57,410 bases of DNA, taken from Thermoproteota archaeon. GTDB taxonomy: Archaea; Thermoproteota; Methanomethylicia; Methanomethylicales; Methanomethylicaceae. Location: contig JARXPE010000006.1 of assembly GCA_029887795.1 (NCBI GenBank), positions 1 to 57,410 on the forward strand, read 5' to 3'. The notes under the pieces were generated by a model. The model searched no databases. It saw only the letters and a program-made list of their open reading frames with translations, and was not told the origin of the DNA. Made by a program: the position numbers and the translations under genes. Shown in pieces: positions 18,315 through 26,792 of this stretch (positions are counted from its first letter, which is position 1; each line of letters opens with the position of its first letter).

Positions 18315-19880
18315 ATGGCAAACGAATTGGTTCTGAAGGAGTTGGAGGCCATCGTCGGTCCCGCGAACGTGATATCAGATCCTGGCAGAATCTTCTCAGA
18401 AGTATACGATGCATGGCTTCAAATATTTCCCGGCAAACCGCCGAAGATGCCCGATTATATAGTCAGGCCCGCAAATGAGCTCGAAGTCCAAGATATCATG
18501 CTGATGGCGAATAGATACAAAGTGCCCGTACATGTGGCGAGCGCGTACTCGTACAAACTTCCCTGTTACAGTGGCATACTGTTACAAACTGTTAGAATGA
18601 ATAGAATCCACGAGGTCAATGTTGAAGAGGGATACGCCGTCATTGATGCGGGTGTGACTTTTAACCAGTTCTACAGGTACCTTAACTCAAAGAATATTGA
18701 TCTCGTAATCCCAGTCACAACGGCACCTCCAAACACCTCCATAGTCGCCAACTTCCTGTTCAAAGGCATAGGCATGAATATGACTTCGATAAGTGACGGA
18801 AATCAGGAAGCAATAATGGCACTTGAGGCAGTTCTGCCTACAGGAGAACTCGTCCATACTGGATCATGGAGTTTGCCCATATCCTCCTGCAAGTACACCT
18901 TTGATCTTGGCTTTGGTCCGCAACTGACGAGGATCTTTGTAGGAGCACTTGGCACCCTTGGAGTAGTCACTAAGGCTGCAATAAAGCTATGGCCCAAACC
19001 AAAAGCCCTCACGGTGAAGTTGCTTGGAATCAAAAAATGTGATGAATTGGCAAAGAATCTGTCTAAAGTTATGTATACCAAGTTGGCGCCAAATACCTCG
19101 GGAGGACATTGGCTCCTATTGGTACTCCATGGCACCAATATAGCTCCATACTGGGGTTTTGACCAGAAAAAGAAGCTCTATGACTTGACTGATGATGATA
19201 TAGCCAAAATGCGTGAATATTATGGCTTTCCAGGCGAGGGCACTCAGTACTTCTATATGCTCGCGTGCACCCCCCATTACCAGTCGGAGGACGAGGCAAA
19301 GCTATGGGAGAAACATTGGTCTGCTTACCTGTCGTCGCACCCCGAGGTCACAGAGTTAACTCCCGATAACTGCCCAGGTATAAAGTTCGGAGAGATAGAA
19401 GCATCGCTAAAGATGTACGGTGGGATAGGTGAAGGTGAGCCTGGCAACCAGCGTATTAGGTACTGTGGCTGGGTTCCAGGGCACATATGGAGCTTCTATG
19501 GAAGCGTGGGCAATAGCGCCCTACCGAAGCTCCACGAAATTACTTGGAGCGTGGGGAGGAAAAACGGTCTAGTTCCGGCGCTTCATACAATCCCAATAAA
19601 CGAGGGAAGGGTCTCCCACGTGCGGTATATGGTCCCCATCGAGCGCGGCGATGGCGAGGGCGTAAAGAAATATGCTGCGTTCTTTGGGGAGGTCATACCT
19701 AGGGTCATACGCGAAAGTGGTTTCGTTCCTGCACGCTGCTTCGGTCTTGGTGCCAAAGTTGTCTCACAGCACATGGATCCTGGCTTCTTTGAGCTATATC
19801 AAAGGATCAAACGTGCCGTTGATCCGAACAACATAATGGCTCCTTGGCTTGGGTTCAACATACCGTTCGAGTATGGGTAG
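18315..19880 (+). CDS. glcD: FAD-linked oxidase, GlcD / VAO (4-cresol dehydrogenase) superfamily
   Basis: The 521-residue flavoprotein has an N-terminal PCMH-type FAD-binding domain: PDYIVRPANELEVQDIM, PVHVASAYSYKLPCYSG in place of the usual glycine-rich loop, then VGALGTLGVVTKAAIKLWPKPK. A C-terminal substrate domain ends in KRAVDPNNIMAPWLG. The family oxidises 2-hydroxy acids or para-substituted phenols and passes electrons onward. The next gene is an HdrD-like Fe-S protein, so electrons probably flow between the flavin and that subunit. The substrate cannot be read from the sequence. GGCGAT precedes the ATG. Confidence 0.82.
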   Translation: MANELVLKELEAIVGPANVISDPGRIFSEVYDAWLQIFPGKPPKMPDYIVRPANELEVQDIMLMANRYKVPVHVASAYSYKLPCYSGILLQTVRMNRIHEVNVEEGYAVIDAGVTFNQFYRYLNSKNIDLVIPVTTAPPNTSIVANFLFKGIGMNMTSISDGNQEAIMALEAVLPTGELVHTGSWSLPISSCKYTFDLGFGPQLTRIFVGALGTLGVVTKAAIKLWPKPKALTVKLLGIKKCDELAKNLSKVMYTKLAPNTSGGHWLLLVLHGTNIAPYWGFDQKKKLYDLTDDDIAKMREYYGFPGEGTQYFYMLACTPHYQSEDEAKLWEKHWSAYLSSHPEVTELTPDNCPGIKFGEIEASLKMYGGIGEGEPGNQRIRYCGWVPGHIWSFYGSVGNSALPKLHEITWSVGRKNGLVPALHTIPINEGRVSHVRYMVPIERGDGEGVKKYAAFFGEVIPRVIRESGFVPARCFGLGAKVVSQHMDPGFFELYQRIKRAVDPNNIMAPWLGFNIPFEYG

Positions 19881-19894
19881 GTGGGATGATTCAA

Positions 19895-21202
19895 ATGACT
19901 GAGGTTGAGAGAAAAATACCCTTAACATATAAGAACATAGATTTTGTTCCATTCATAACCCACGCCAGTCTTGATAAAACGCCCCGAGAATGGGTGAACA
20001 TAGCATTCCCCAAGGATAATGAGTACCCAGATCTCGCCGCAGCTAAGTTTGAGGCTGTCCGGTGCTGGGTCTGCGGTCAATGTGAGATGTCTTCTATGGC
20101 GAACTGGGCGATGAACTGCCCAACAGCGACTTACCCCGCACACTACAGGCAGGCGGCATATAGGGGACAGGGTAAGCATCTGACTGTTTTGGGATTGTTG
20201 CAAGGATTCATAAAGCCGACACCTGAACTGGTGGATGTTGCTTACTTCTGCAACCTATGCGGGAACTGCACGTTGCAGTGTAGCATGGGGATCGGGAGCG
20301 ACCCAGTGGTCTCAGTAATGGCTCTCAGAAGGACTTTTGTGAAATTGGGAATTGCTCCTCCCGCCGCACACAAGAAGTTCGCAAATTACATAAAAGAATA
20401 CCACAACCCCTACGCAGAACCGCAAGAGAAACGGTTCGCATGGCTGAAGAAGAGCGTGGAGCCACAGAAGAAGGGTGCCGAGATTTTGTATTTCGCCGGG
20501 TGCACAGGTCCGTACAGGACCCCTGATGTTTGCGAGGCCACGGTCTCTCTTCTCGCGGCAGCAAATGCCGACTTCACAATACTCGGAGGAGAGGAGTGGT
20601 GTTGCGGTTCTCCACTGTACATGACAGGTCTGTGGGAGGAGGCCAAGGAGACTTACGAGCACAACATTGCAAAAATAGAAGAACTCGGGATCACGCGCCT
20701 TATCACTTCGTGCGCTGGTTGTTTCCGACAATTCCATGAGGGATACAGAAAGTTCGGTGGTTCGAAGCCGTCATTTGAGGTGTTGCATTCTTCACAGCTA
20801 TTTAGCGAGTACTTGAGCAGCGGCAGGCTAAAACCAAAGAGCAGAGCGACCGACAAAGTGGTGACCTACCACGACCCTTGTCACCTAGGTCGCCATGTCG
20901 GGGTCTTTGACGAGCCTAGAGACATACTCTCCAACATACCTGAATTGAAGTTTGTGGAATTTGAGCGGACTGCACACCATGCATGGTGCTGTGGTGCAGG
21001 CGCTGGTGTAATGTCTGCCTACCCTGAACTTGCCAATTTTGCAGCCACGGAAAGACTCAAGGAAGCGAAGCTGGTGGGCGCATCATACGTCTCAAGTGCA
21101 TGCCCATTCTGCGTACTTAATCTGAGGCGCAACGAAGAGTCTGGAAAATTCGGTCTTGAGGTCGGCGACATCCTTCAACTACTTGACAGGTCTATGAGGT
21201 GA
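19895..21202 (+). CDS. HdrD/GlcF-like iron-sulfur protein with two CCG domains
   Basis: The 435-residue protein has an N-terminal ferredoxin-like region and two cysteine-rich CCG domains like HdrD, GlcF and LldE. Cysteines 119/122/125/129 form a normal [4Fe-4S] motif. The first motif (C57, C60, C63, C75) has 11 residues instead of three before the last cysteine. CCG domains are visible at CCG 236-238 with CAGC 273-276, and CCG 365-367 with CPFC 403-406. It starts 15 bases after the FAD oxidase, so the two probably form a complex that either oxidises an organic acid or reduces a disulfide such as CoM-S-S-CoB. An ATG at 19,886 is an alternative start. Confidence 0.85.
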   Translation: MTEVERKIPLTYKNIDFVPFITHASLDKTPREWVNIAFPKDNEYPDLAAAKFEAVRCWVCGQCEMSSMANWAMNCPTATYPAHYRQAAYRGQGKHLTVLGLLQGFIKPTPELVDVAYFCNLCGNCTLQCSMGIGSDPVVSVMALRRTFVKLGIAPPAAHKKFANYIKEYHNPYAEPQEKRFAWLKKSVEPQKKGAEILYFAGCTGPYRTPDVCEATVSLLAAANADFTILGGEEWCCGSPLYMTGLWEEAKETYEHNIAKIEELGITRLITSCAGCFRQFHEGYRKFGGSKPSFEVLHSSQLFSEYLSSGRLKPKSRATDKVVTYHDPCHLGRHVGVFDEPRDILSNIPELKFVEFERTAHHAWCCGAGAGVMSAYPELANFAATERLKEAKLVGASYVSSACPFCVLNLRRNEESGKFGLEVGDILQLLDRSMR

Positions 21203-21212
21203 GGTGGATCAC

Positions 21213-21368
21213 ATGCCATTCGAATATAAGATAAAATGTAGGGATTGTAGGTATACGTGGACTTCCAACAAGATATCATCCTCGATAAAGTGTCCAAATT
21301 GTGGGTCACACAACACTAAACTCCTGCCTTCGCAGGTCTTTAAGGACTTTGTGGTCTCCTACGCATAA
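21213..21368 (+). CDS. Small zinc-ribbon protein of the GlcD/HdrD-like unit
   Basis: The 51-residue protein has CRDC (residues 9-12) and CPNCG (27-31), a single rubredoxin-like or zinc-ribbon site, and a hydrophobic end FKDFVVSYA. The start follows GAGGTGGATCAC, ten bases after the HdrD-like stop, so it is co-transcribed with the redox pair. It may be a structural or electron-transfer accessory; four cysteines could bind zinc or a single iron. Confidence 0.75.
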   Translation: MPFEYKIKCRDCRYTWTSNKISSSIKCPNCGSHNTKLLPSQVFKDFVVSYA

Positions 21369-21372
21369 CTCC

Positions 21373-21380
21373 TTTTTTTC
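21373..21380 (+). terminator. T-tract terminator after the GlcD/HdrD-like unit
   Basis: Seven consecutive T lie five bases after the zinc-ribbon stop codon, followed by pyrimidine-rich sequence and a convergent gene. Confidence 0.45.
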
Positions 21381-21449
21381 TATTTACCCTTTCTCCACCT
21401 TATTCTACTAATTCCGCTGGTTTTTTAAATAAAAACAACATTCATGCTC

Positions 21450-22670
21450 TCATAGTGGCAAGATCTCGCCGTTGTAAAGCGCGCTTACGTACTTTCCTGA
21501 GAATGTAACGAACCCCATTTTAACAAGATCATTCAGCACCTTTTTTTCTCCGAGCTCTTTAAGCGTGCTCTTTCTGGAAATTTTTTCTATAACTTCTTTG
21601 TACTTTCTATCGAGACAGATCTTGCCTTCAGTCAGCATTCTTATGACGTTCCCACAGATGTTGTAGGTCCTGTCCTTTATACCATCTATTAAAGCTCCTG
21701 CCCTCCAAGGATCAATTTCCATGAGGTCCAAGCCTATGATTTTTTTGGTGTTTCTTTGCAGGGTCCATAACGCCTTATAAATATCCGCCTCCTTGAGACC
21801 CTCTATGTCTGTGAATTTCGCTCCCATAAGCGCCGATCTAGAGCCGATGTCTAAATCAACCGATACATACACGCTGCGACTCATTGATTTTTGAGATATA
21901 AACACATTGGTAGCCTCGTCAATACCAAAAGAGTCTATTATCCCTCTATGAACAATTTTCACACCCTCTTTCTCCAGGCCCTTGTAGACTTGAACAAATT
22001 CTCTAACACGAATGTCTTGAATTCTCTCCATTTTTTCAGTTGGATAATCCAAAGGACCGAAGACTAAGATGTTCTCAGCATCTATTATCCCTTCGTTAAT
22101 TAAGTGGTAGATGAAAGATCCTCCATTGTAGCTATTTTTCCTACCCGTGGAACTGAATACATAATCCGAGGGCTTGTAACCAAACCTCTCATAATCCGGT
22201 CTAGTTTCCATCATATATCCGATCAATCCGTTTCTTATTGGCGAGGGGATGCCGTCAAAATGGGAGTCAAATACAATTAGGTAGATGTCTTCATATTTCT
22301 CCATCAGCGACTCAATCACACCGCCTGTAAGGCTATGGTCCCCTCCTATCATTAGCGTCCTCTCTAAATCTTTGGCATAATCCCTTACCCTATCTTTGTA
22401 CTCCCTACATCCGTCAGAATCCAAGAAGGTTCCATAATTGGTAGTATTGAGCAAAACAAGGTCGTCCTCAACTGGATATATTGAGAGCCAACTTTCAATT
22501 GGAACCTCTCCACAATCTTTGATATTGAGCCCTTTCACCTCTTCCGAGCCTAAGACCGCCCTATACGGGTTGACCGGTCTTGTACCTTTAATCAAATCAT
22601 TTATCTTTTTTTGTATAGAGTCTGCTCCTTCATCAGGATCGAATAGGACGCCGAATGCAGACCACGACAT
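21450..22670 (-). CDS. Divergent arginase-superfamily (ureohydrolase) protein
   Basis: The 406-residue protein is longer than the usual ureohydrolase (about 300). It keeps all metal-binding motifs: GGDHS (about residue 114), FDSHFD (about 134) and SVDLDIG (about 271), with LDLMEIDP near the end of the core. The substrate-loop signatures of agmatinase are missing and SVDLDIGSRSA replaces the usual SxDxDxxDP. An extra C-terminal region of about 70 residues, from KICLDRKYKEV, ends in a small winged-helix-like KMGFVTFSGKYVSALYNGEI. It is probably a metal-dependent C-N hydrolase of unknown substrate. It is divergent from the AOR gene. Confidence 0.7.
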   Translation of the reverse strand: MSWSAFGVLFDPDEGADSIQKKINDLIKGTRPVNPYRAVLGSEEVKGLNIKDCGEVPIESWLSIYPVEDDLVLLNTTNYGTFLDSDGCREYKDRVRDYAKDLERTLMIGGDHSLTGGVIESLMEKYEDIYLIVFDSHFDGIPSPIRNGLIGYMMETRPDYERFGYKPSDYVFSSTGRKNSYNGGSFIYHLINEGIIDAENILVFGPLDYPTEKMERIQDIRVREFVQVYKGLEKEGVKIVHRGIIDSFGIDEATNVFISQKSMSRSVYVSVDLDIGSRSALMGAKFTDIEGLKEADIYKALWTLQRNTKKIIGLDLMEIDPWRAGALIDGIKDRTYNICGNVIRMLTEGKICLDRKYKEVIEKISRKSTLKELGEKKVLNDLVKMGFVTFSGKYVSALYNGEILPL

Positions 22671-22741
22671 AACTTTAAATACAAATAATACATTTATAAA
22701 AATATCTTTTAAATTTCAAGCATTTTTATTAAAAATAACAC

Positions 22742-22750
22742 TTAAATAAT
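22742..22750 (+). promoter_or_regulatory. Putative TATA box of the AOR gene
   Basis: The sequence ttaaataat lies about 34 bases before the ATG, which would give a near-leaderless transcript. Confidence 0.4.
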
Positions 22751-22779
22751 GTAAAAGCGTATAACTAATGGGATAAACA

Positions 22780-24645
22780 ATGCAAGGGGCATATATGGGA
22801 AAAATACTCAGAGTGAACCTCACAGACAAAAAAGTCTCAGAGTCCCCGCTGCCCGAAGAATATGTAAGGAAATACATCGGAGGACGCGGCATTGCTGCGA
22901 GGCTTCTATATGATGTGATGAGTCCTGGGACGGACCCCCTCTCTCCAGATAGCAAGATGGTCTGGGGCACAGGACCCCTTACTGGTCTTCCAGTTCAGGC
23001 ATGTTCTAGCGGATGGGTTGTGACGGCTAAATCTCCTGCCACAGGCACATATTTCAGATCTAGGTGTGTCAGCAACCTTGGGATCATGTTAAAGCGCTCT
23101 GGTTACGATTTCTTGATAATTGAGGGCAAAGCTGAAAGTCCCACATATGTATATATCGATAACGGGGAGGTGGAATTCGGGGACGCCTCTTCCTTATGGG
23201 GCACAACCACAGACCTCGCTGAATATCTTCTTAAGAACCACTTGATAAGAAATCCGCGCGTTGAGACTGCGGTCATTGGACCTGCGGGCGAGCGGCTTGT
23301 AAAGTATGCGATTATTCAGTGCGGCACAAGGCAGCTTGGTAGGGGAGGAATGGGTGCCATAATGGGTTCGAAGAACCTCAAGGCTTTAGCAGTATACGGA
23401 GATAAGCCGATACCAATAGCAGATGAGGAGCTCCTCAAGGAGCTGGTTAGGGAGCAAATCGCACAGCTCTCCGCAGCTCATGGTGCCAAGAGGATGCAAA
23501 GATACGGCACTGCTGCGATACACACACTCATAAACCAGATAGGTGACTATCCATACAAGAACTTCTGGGGCACCTACTTCCCTGAGCATGAAAAACTAGA
23601 TGGCGAGGGAAGGGTAAAAAGAACCATAAGGAATGCTGGTTGCCCGAACTGCCTCATAAACTGCTGGAAGATCACCTACGTAAGGGAGGGTCCATACGCA
23701 GGAGCATGGGTCGATGGTCCTGAGTATGAAACCTTCTGCACATTCGGCGGTCTACTGGATATCTCAAACTTGGATGCCACAATAGCAGCGAATCAGCTTG
23801 CCGATCTCTACGGGATAGACACGATCTCTGCGGGCGTTGCCATTGCCTTTGCAATAGAAGCATTCGAGAGGGGCATTATAACAACCAAAGACACGGACGG
23901 AATGGTACTAAAATGGCGGGACGAAGAAGTTATGATGAAGCTCATCAAGAAGATCGCGTTCAGGGAGGGCTTCGGAGATCTCCTGGCGGAGGGGGTGAAG
24001 ATCGCGTCGGAGAGAATTGGGAAGGGTTCTGAAGAGTTTGCTATACACATAAAGGGTCTTGAGCTTCCGGCCTACGATCCCCGTCCAGTAAAGGCGCATG
24101 GTCTGGGAATGGTGACCTCAAACATAGGTGGCAGTCATGCTTTGAGCTACGGAACTCAAGAAGTCTTCGGACTGCCTACCGCTGTGGATCGGTTCGCCGT
24201 GGAGGGAAAGGGCAAATTAACAAAGTTCAATCAGGATCGCCTCACATGGGGCGAGTGCTGCATTTGGTGCACATTCCCGACAAGGACAGAATGGCATAAG
24301 CCCGATCTCCTGACAAAGATAGTCGCGGCTGCCACAGGAATCGATTTCGGAGGGTTTGACTCTGCCCTCAAGATAGGAGAACGCGTCTGGAACGTCGAGA
24401 AGGCCTTTAATGTCAGGGAAGGCTTCGATAGGCGGCACGACACCCTGCCAGCTCGCTTCCTCAAGGAGCCCATACCCGAGGGGCCATCAAAGGGACAGAA
24501 GTTTGAGCTAGAACCCATGCTTGATGAATACTACCAGGCAAGAGGATGGGACGTTGCAACAGGTCTGCCCACAAGGAATAAACTAGAGGAGCTAGGACTC
24601 AAGGATATTGCTGACGACTTAGAAAAAATGGGAAGACTGCGTTAA
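22780..24645 (+). CDS. aor: Aldehyde:ferredoxin oxidoreductase (tungsten enzyme)
   Basis: The 621-residue protein matches the AOR family, which oxidises aldehydes to acids with ferredoxin as acceptor. It has the N-terminal GKILRVNLT and YIGGRGIAARLLYD, and a pterin-binding RGGMGAIMGSKNLKA. The [4Fe-4S] cysteines are C288, C291, C295 and the distal cysteine in GECCIWC (493/494/497). A MoaD/ThiS-like gene follows 11 bases later. The closest of the five tungsten subfamilies (AOR, FOR, GAPOR, WOR4, WOR5) cannot be told by eye. Confidence 0.92.
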   Translation: MQGAYMGKILRVNLTDKKVSESPLPEEYVRKYIGGRGIAARLLYDVMSPGTDPLSPDSKMVWGTGPLTGLPVQACSSGWVVTAKSPATGTYFRSRCVSNLGIMLKRSGYDFLIIEGKAESPTYVYIDNGEVEFGDASSLWGTTTDLAEYLLKNHLIRNPRVETAVIGPAGERLVKYAIIQCGTRQLGRGGMGAIMGSKNLKALAVYGDKPIPIADEELLKELVREQIAQLSAAHGAKRMQRYGTAAIHTLINQIGDYPYKNFWGTYFPEHEKLDGEGRVKRTIRNAGCPNCLINCWKITYVREGPYAGAWVDGPEYETFCTFGGLLDISNLDATIAANQLADLYGIDTISAGVAIAFAIEAFERGIITTKDTDGMVLKWRDEEVMMKLIKKIAFREGFGDLLAEGVKIASERIGKGSEEFAIHIKGLELPAYDPRPVKAHGLGMVTSNIGGSHALSYGTQEVFGLPTAVDRFAVEGKGKLTKFNQDRLTWGECCIWCTFPTRTEWHKPDLLTKIVAAATGIDFGGFDSALKIGERVWNVEKAFNVREGFDRRHDTLPARFLKEPIPEGPSKGQKFELEPMLDEYYQARGWDVATGLPTRNKLEELGLKDIADDLEKMGRLR

Positions 24646-24655
24646 GGGGTTTACC

Positions 24656-24931
24656 ATGGGAAAAGTGACCGTAAAGTTCTACCAGGATGTTAGAGACGCC
24701 GCGGGAGTACCTTCGGTGGAGGTTGAAACCGAAGGACCCACTCCACTCACACTTTTTTTGAACAATCTAGCTGAGCGGTTCGAAAAACTCAAGCCAATGT
24801 TGGCAAATCTTCAGACAGAGAGGGCGGCTGTAATAGTGCTCGTCAATGGTCGAGCTCCAATACCTCCTTCTTCGGCAGTTCTGGTTGGGGGGGAGGAAAT
24901 AAGCATATTGCCAATGGTCGAGGGCGGGTAG
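24656..24931 (+). CDS. MoaD/ThiS-family ubiquitin-like sulfur carrier
   Basis: The 91-residue beta-grasp protein ends in the double glycine needed for adenylation and thiocarboxylation (MVEGG). VKFYQDVRDAAG and a VLVNGR strand fit MoaD. It directly follows the AOR gene, so it most likely supplies dithiolene sulfur for the tungstopterin cofactor of that enzyme. A ThiS or protein-modifier role is possible. Confidence 0.88.
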   Translation: MGKVTVKFYQDVRDAAGVPSVEVETEGPTPLTLFLNNLAERFEKLKPMLANLQTERAAVIVLVNGRAPIPPSSAVLVGGEEISILPMVEGG

Positions 24932-25006
24932 CATAACAGTTGTAAAATAAATAATTTATTGATATAATTACCTTATTTGATTATTATATCAGAATATCTA
25001 ACAAGC

Positions 25007-25017
25007 CTTAAAAATAA
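25007..25017 (+). promoter_or_regulatory. Putative TATA box of the corrinoid methyltransferase unit
   Basis: The sequence cttaaaaataa lies about 35 bases before the ATG in a 115-base AT-rich intergenic gap. Confidence 0.4.
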
Positions 25018-25047
25018 ATTATGCTAAAATAAAATACGGGAAGCAAG

Positions 25048-26094
25048 ATGTCTCAAAGAGAGGAGATGAGCTCCTACGATCGTCTGATGGCTGCCTTTGA
25101 GCTCAAAAAACCAGACAGAGTCCCAGTTACCCCATTCGTGAGGGAATGGTGCGTTCGTCAAGCAGGTTTTAAGTTCTCTGAGGTCATGACAAACGCTGAG
25201 AAATACGTGTACTCGCAACTCTATTCGATAAGAAAGTTCGGCTACGACATGGTATTAGACCTGCTTGCTGTACACGCAGAGTCTGAGGCTATGGGGAGCG
25301 TACTAAAGATACCCGTGGACGCCCCTCCCTCTGTGGACGTTCCTGCTGTAAATGACTACTCAAAGGATCTGCCTAAGCTTAGGATACCTCATCCGAGAAA
25401 GGACGGTCGCCTACCGTTGATACTGAAAGGCATCTCCCGAATGAAGGAGGCTGTTGGCGGATTAATACCCGTAATGGGCTACGTCCAGGCGTGCTGGAGG
25501 CACACGTGTATGATGCGTGGCACGGAGAGGGCATTGCTTGACATGAAGAAGAATCCTGATCAGCTTAAAGAACTGATCGACATCGCCACCGAGAGCCTCA
25601 TAGTTTATGCGGAAGCCGTTGTTGAAGCTGGCGCAGATCTAATATGGGTCTCGGACCCCACCTCGTCAGGAGACATGATCTCAAAAAAGGCATTTGAAGA
25701 GTTTGTCTTCCCATACCTGAGAAGACAAATACGCGCAATAAAAAGAATGGGCGCGAAGGTGTTTCTGCACATCTGCGGAAACGTGAACGACCGGCTAGAA
25801 GTTATGGCTAACACAGGCGCAGATGCAATAAGTGTGGATGAGAAGGTAGATCTCGCAAGGGCAAAATCACTCATTGGGAATAGGGTCTGCATAATGGGAA
25901 ACATAAGCCCAGGGGTCACACTACTACAAAAGACTCCGAAAGATGTTGAGGAAGAGTGCAAGGTGGCTCTGGAGAAGGCAATGGCTGGTGGTGGGTTCGT
26001 GCTGGCCTCCGGGTGTATAGTCCCTGCGGCGGTGCCCCCGGAGAATATCTTAGCCATGGTGGAATCAGTCAAAAAATATGGTGTTTACCAGTAG
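25048..26094 (+). CDS. UroD-fold corrinoid methyltransferase (MtvB/MtoB- or MtaA-like)
   Basis: The 348-residue protein belongs to the uroporphyrinogen-decarboxylase superfamily used by corrinoid methyltransferases. The zinc site of the methyltransferase branch is present: H241 and C243 in LHICGN, and C323 in LASGCIVP. True UroD decarboxylases lack this H-x-C...C set. A gene for a corrinoid protein starts 12 bases after the stop. In acetogens and Archaeoglobus, this pairing can demethylate methoxylated aromatics; in methanogens related proteins move methyl groups to coenzyme M. Its sequence is less MtaA/MtbA-like than the second copy at 33.3 kb, so I lean to a substrate:corrinoid role. Donor unknown. 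Confidence 0.82.
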   Translation: MSQREEMSSYDRLMAAFELKKPDRVPVTPFVREWCVRQAGFKFSEVMTNAEKYVYSQLYSIRKFGYDMVLDLLAVHAESEAMGSVLKIPVDAPPSVDVPAVNDYSKDLPKLRIPHPRKDGRLPLILKGISRMKEAVGGLIPVMGYVQACWRHTCMMRGTERALLDMKKNPDQLKELIDIATESLIVYAEAVVEAGADLIWVSDPTSSGDMISKKAFEEFVFPYLRRQIRAIKRMGAKVFLHICGNVNDRLEVMANTGADAISVDEKVDLARAKSLIGNRVCIMGNISPGVTLLQKTPKDVEEECKVALEKAMAGGGFVLASGCIVPAAVPPENILAMVESVKKYGVYQ

Positions 26095-26105
26095 GGGGTG
26101 GTTGT

Positions 26106-26756
26106 ATGGGTGTGGATAAAGAGGAAGTTTTCAAGAATCTTGCAAAGTGTGTGGTTGACGGAGACGAGGAAGGAGCCAAAAGGTGGGCCGAGGAAGCCGT
26201 CAAGAATAACATAGACGCATACGAAGCCATAATGAAGGGACTTGCCGAGGGCATGAGGGTCGTGAGCGAGCTCTACGAGAAGGGCGAGTACTACGTCCCG
26301 GAAGTGCTGCTCTCTGCTAGCGCCATGAACATGGCGGTCGAGATCCTGAAGCCACACATAAAGGTGGACAAGACCTCGAAGCCTATAACAGTCGTTCTGG
26401 GAGTGGTCGAGGGCGACATACACGACATCGGCAAGAACCTAGTCAAGATAATGCTGGACAGTGCCGGGTTCAAAGTAATTGACTTGGGCAAGGACGTCCC
26501 ACTCTCAGAGTTCGTAAAGGCTGCCAAGGAGCACGGGGCCGAGGTAATCGGAATGTCTGCCCTTATGACAACCACTATGCCTGGCATGAAGAAGGTTGTG
26601 GATCTCCTCGTCAGCGAGGGGTATCGGGACAGGGTGAAGATCATGATAGGCGGGGCTCCAACCACAATGGACTACGCGAAGTCCATAGGTGCGGACAGCT
26701 GGGGTAAGGATGCATCGGAGGCGGTTGGGATAGTTAGGAGCCTGACCGCCAAATAG
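26106..26756 (+). CDS. Methyl-accepting corrinoid protein (MtaC/MtbC/MttC family)
   Basis: The 216-residue protein has the N-terminal four-helix methyltransferase cap (EALxxG-type helices, YYVPEVLLSASAMN) and a C-terminal Rossmann-like cobalamin domain. The cobalt-ligand motif is D104-x-H106-x-x-G109 (EGDIHDIGKN), followed by MSALMTTTMPGM and GGAPTT. It carries the methyl group between the methyltransferases. The ATG lies 12 bases after the upstream methyltransferase stop and is preceded by a G-rich AGGGGGTGG site. Confidence 0.93.
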   Translation: MGVDKEEVFKNLAKCVVDGDEEGAKRWAEEAVKNNIDAYEAIMKGLAEGMRVVSELYEKGEYYVPEVLLSASAMNMAVEILKPHIKVDKTSKPITVVLGVVEGDIHDIGKNLVKIMLDSAGFKVIDLGKDVPLSEFVKAAKEHGAEVIGMSALMTTTMPGMKKVVDLLVSEGYRDRVKIMIGGAPTTMDYAKSIGADSWGKDASEAVGIVRSLTAK

Positions 26757-26792
26757 CCTTTTTTTGGAGGATGGCTTATACCTAAAGTATTT

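Noticed and set aside
20312-20737. Open frame of 141 codons on the minus strand
   Set aside because: It is opposite the clearly conserved HdrD-like coding sequence and shows no protein-like motifs.
25048-26094. Uroporphyrinogen decarboxylase of heme synthesis
   Set aside because: The zinc ligands (H-x-C and a late C) and the adjacent corrinoid protein fit the methyltransferase branch; no other heme genes are nearby.
26771-26785. Four-codon open frame ATG-GCT-TAT-ACC before the ABC ATPase gene
   Set aside because: Too short and out of frame with the ATPase; probably incidental to the GGAGGATGG site.
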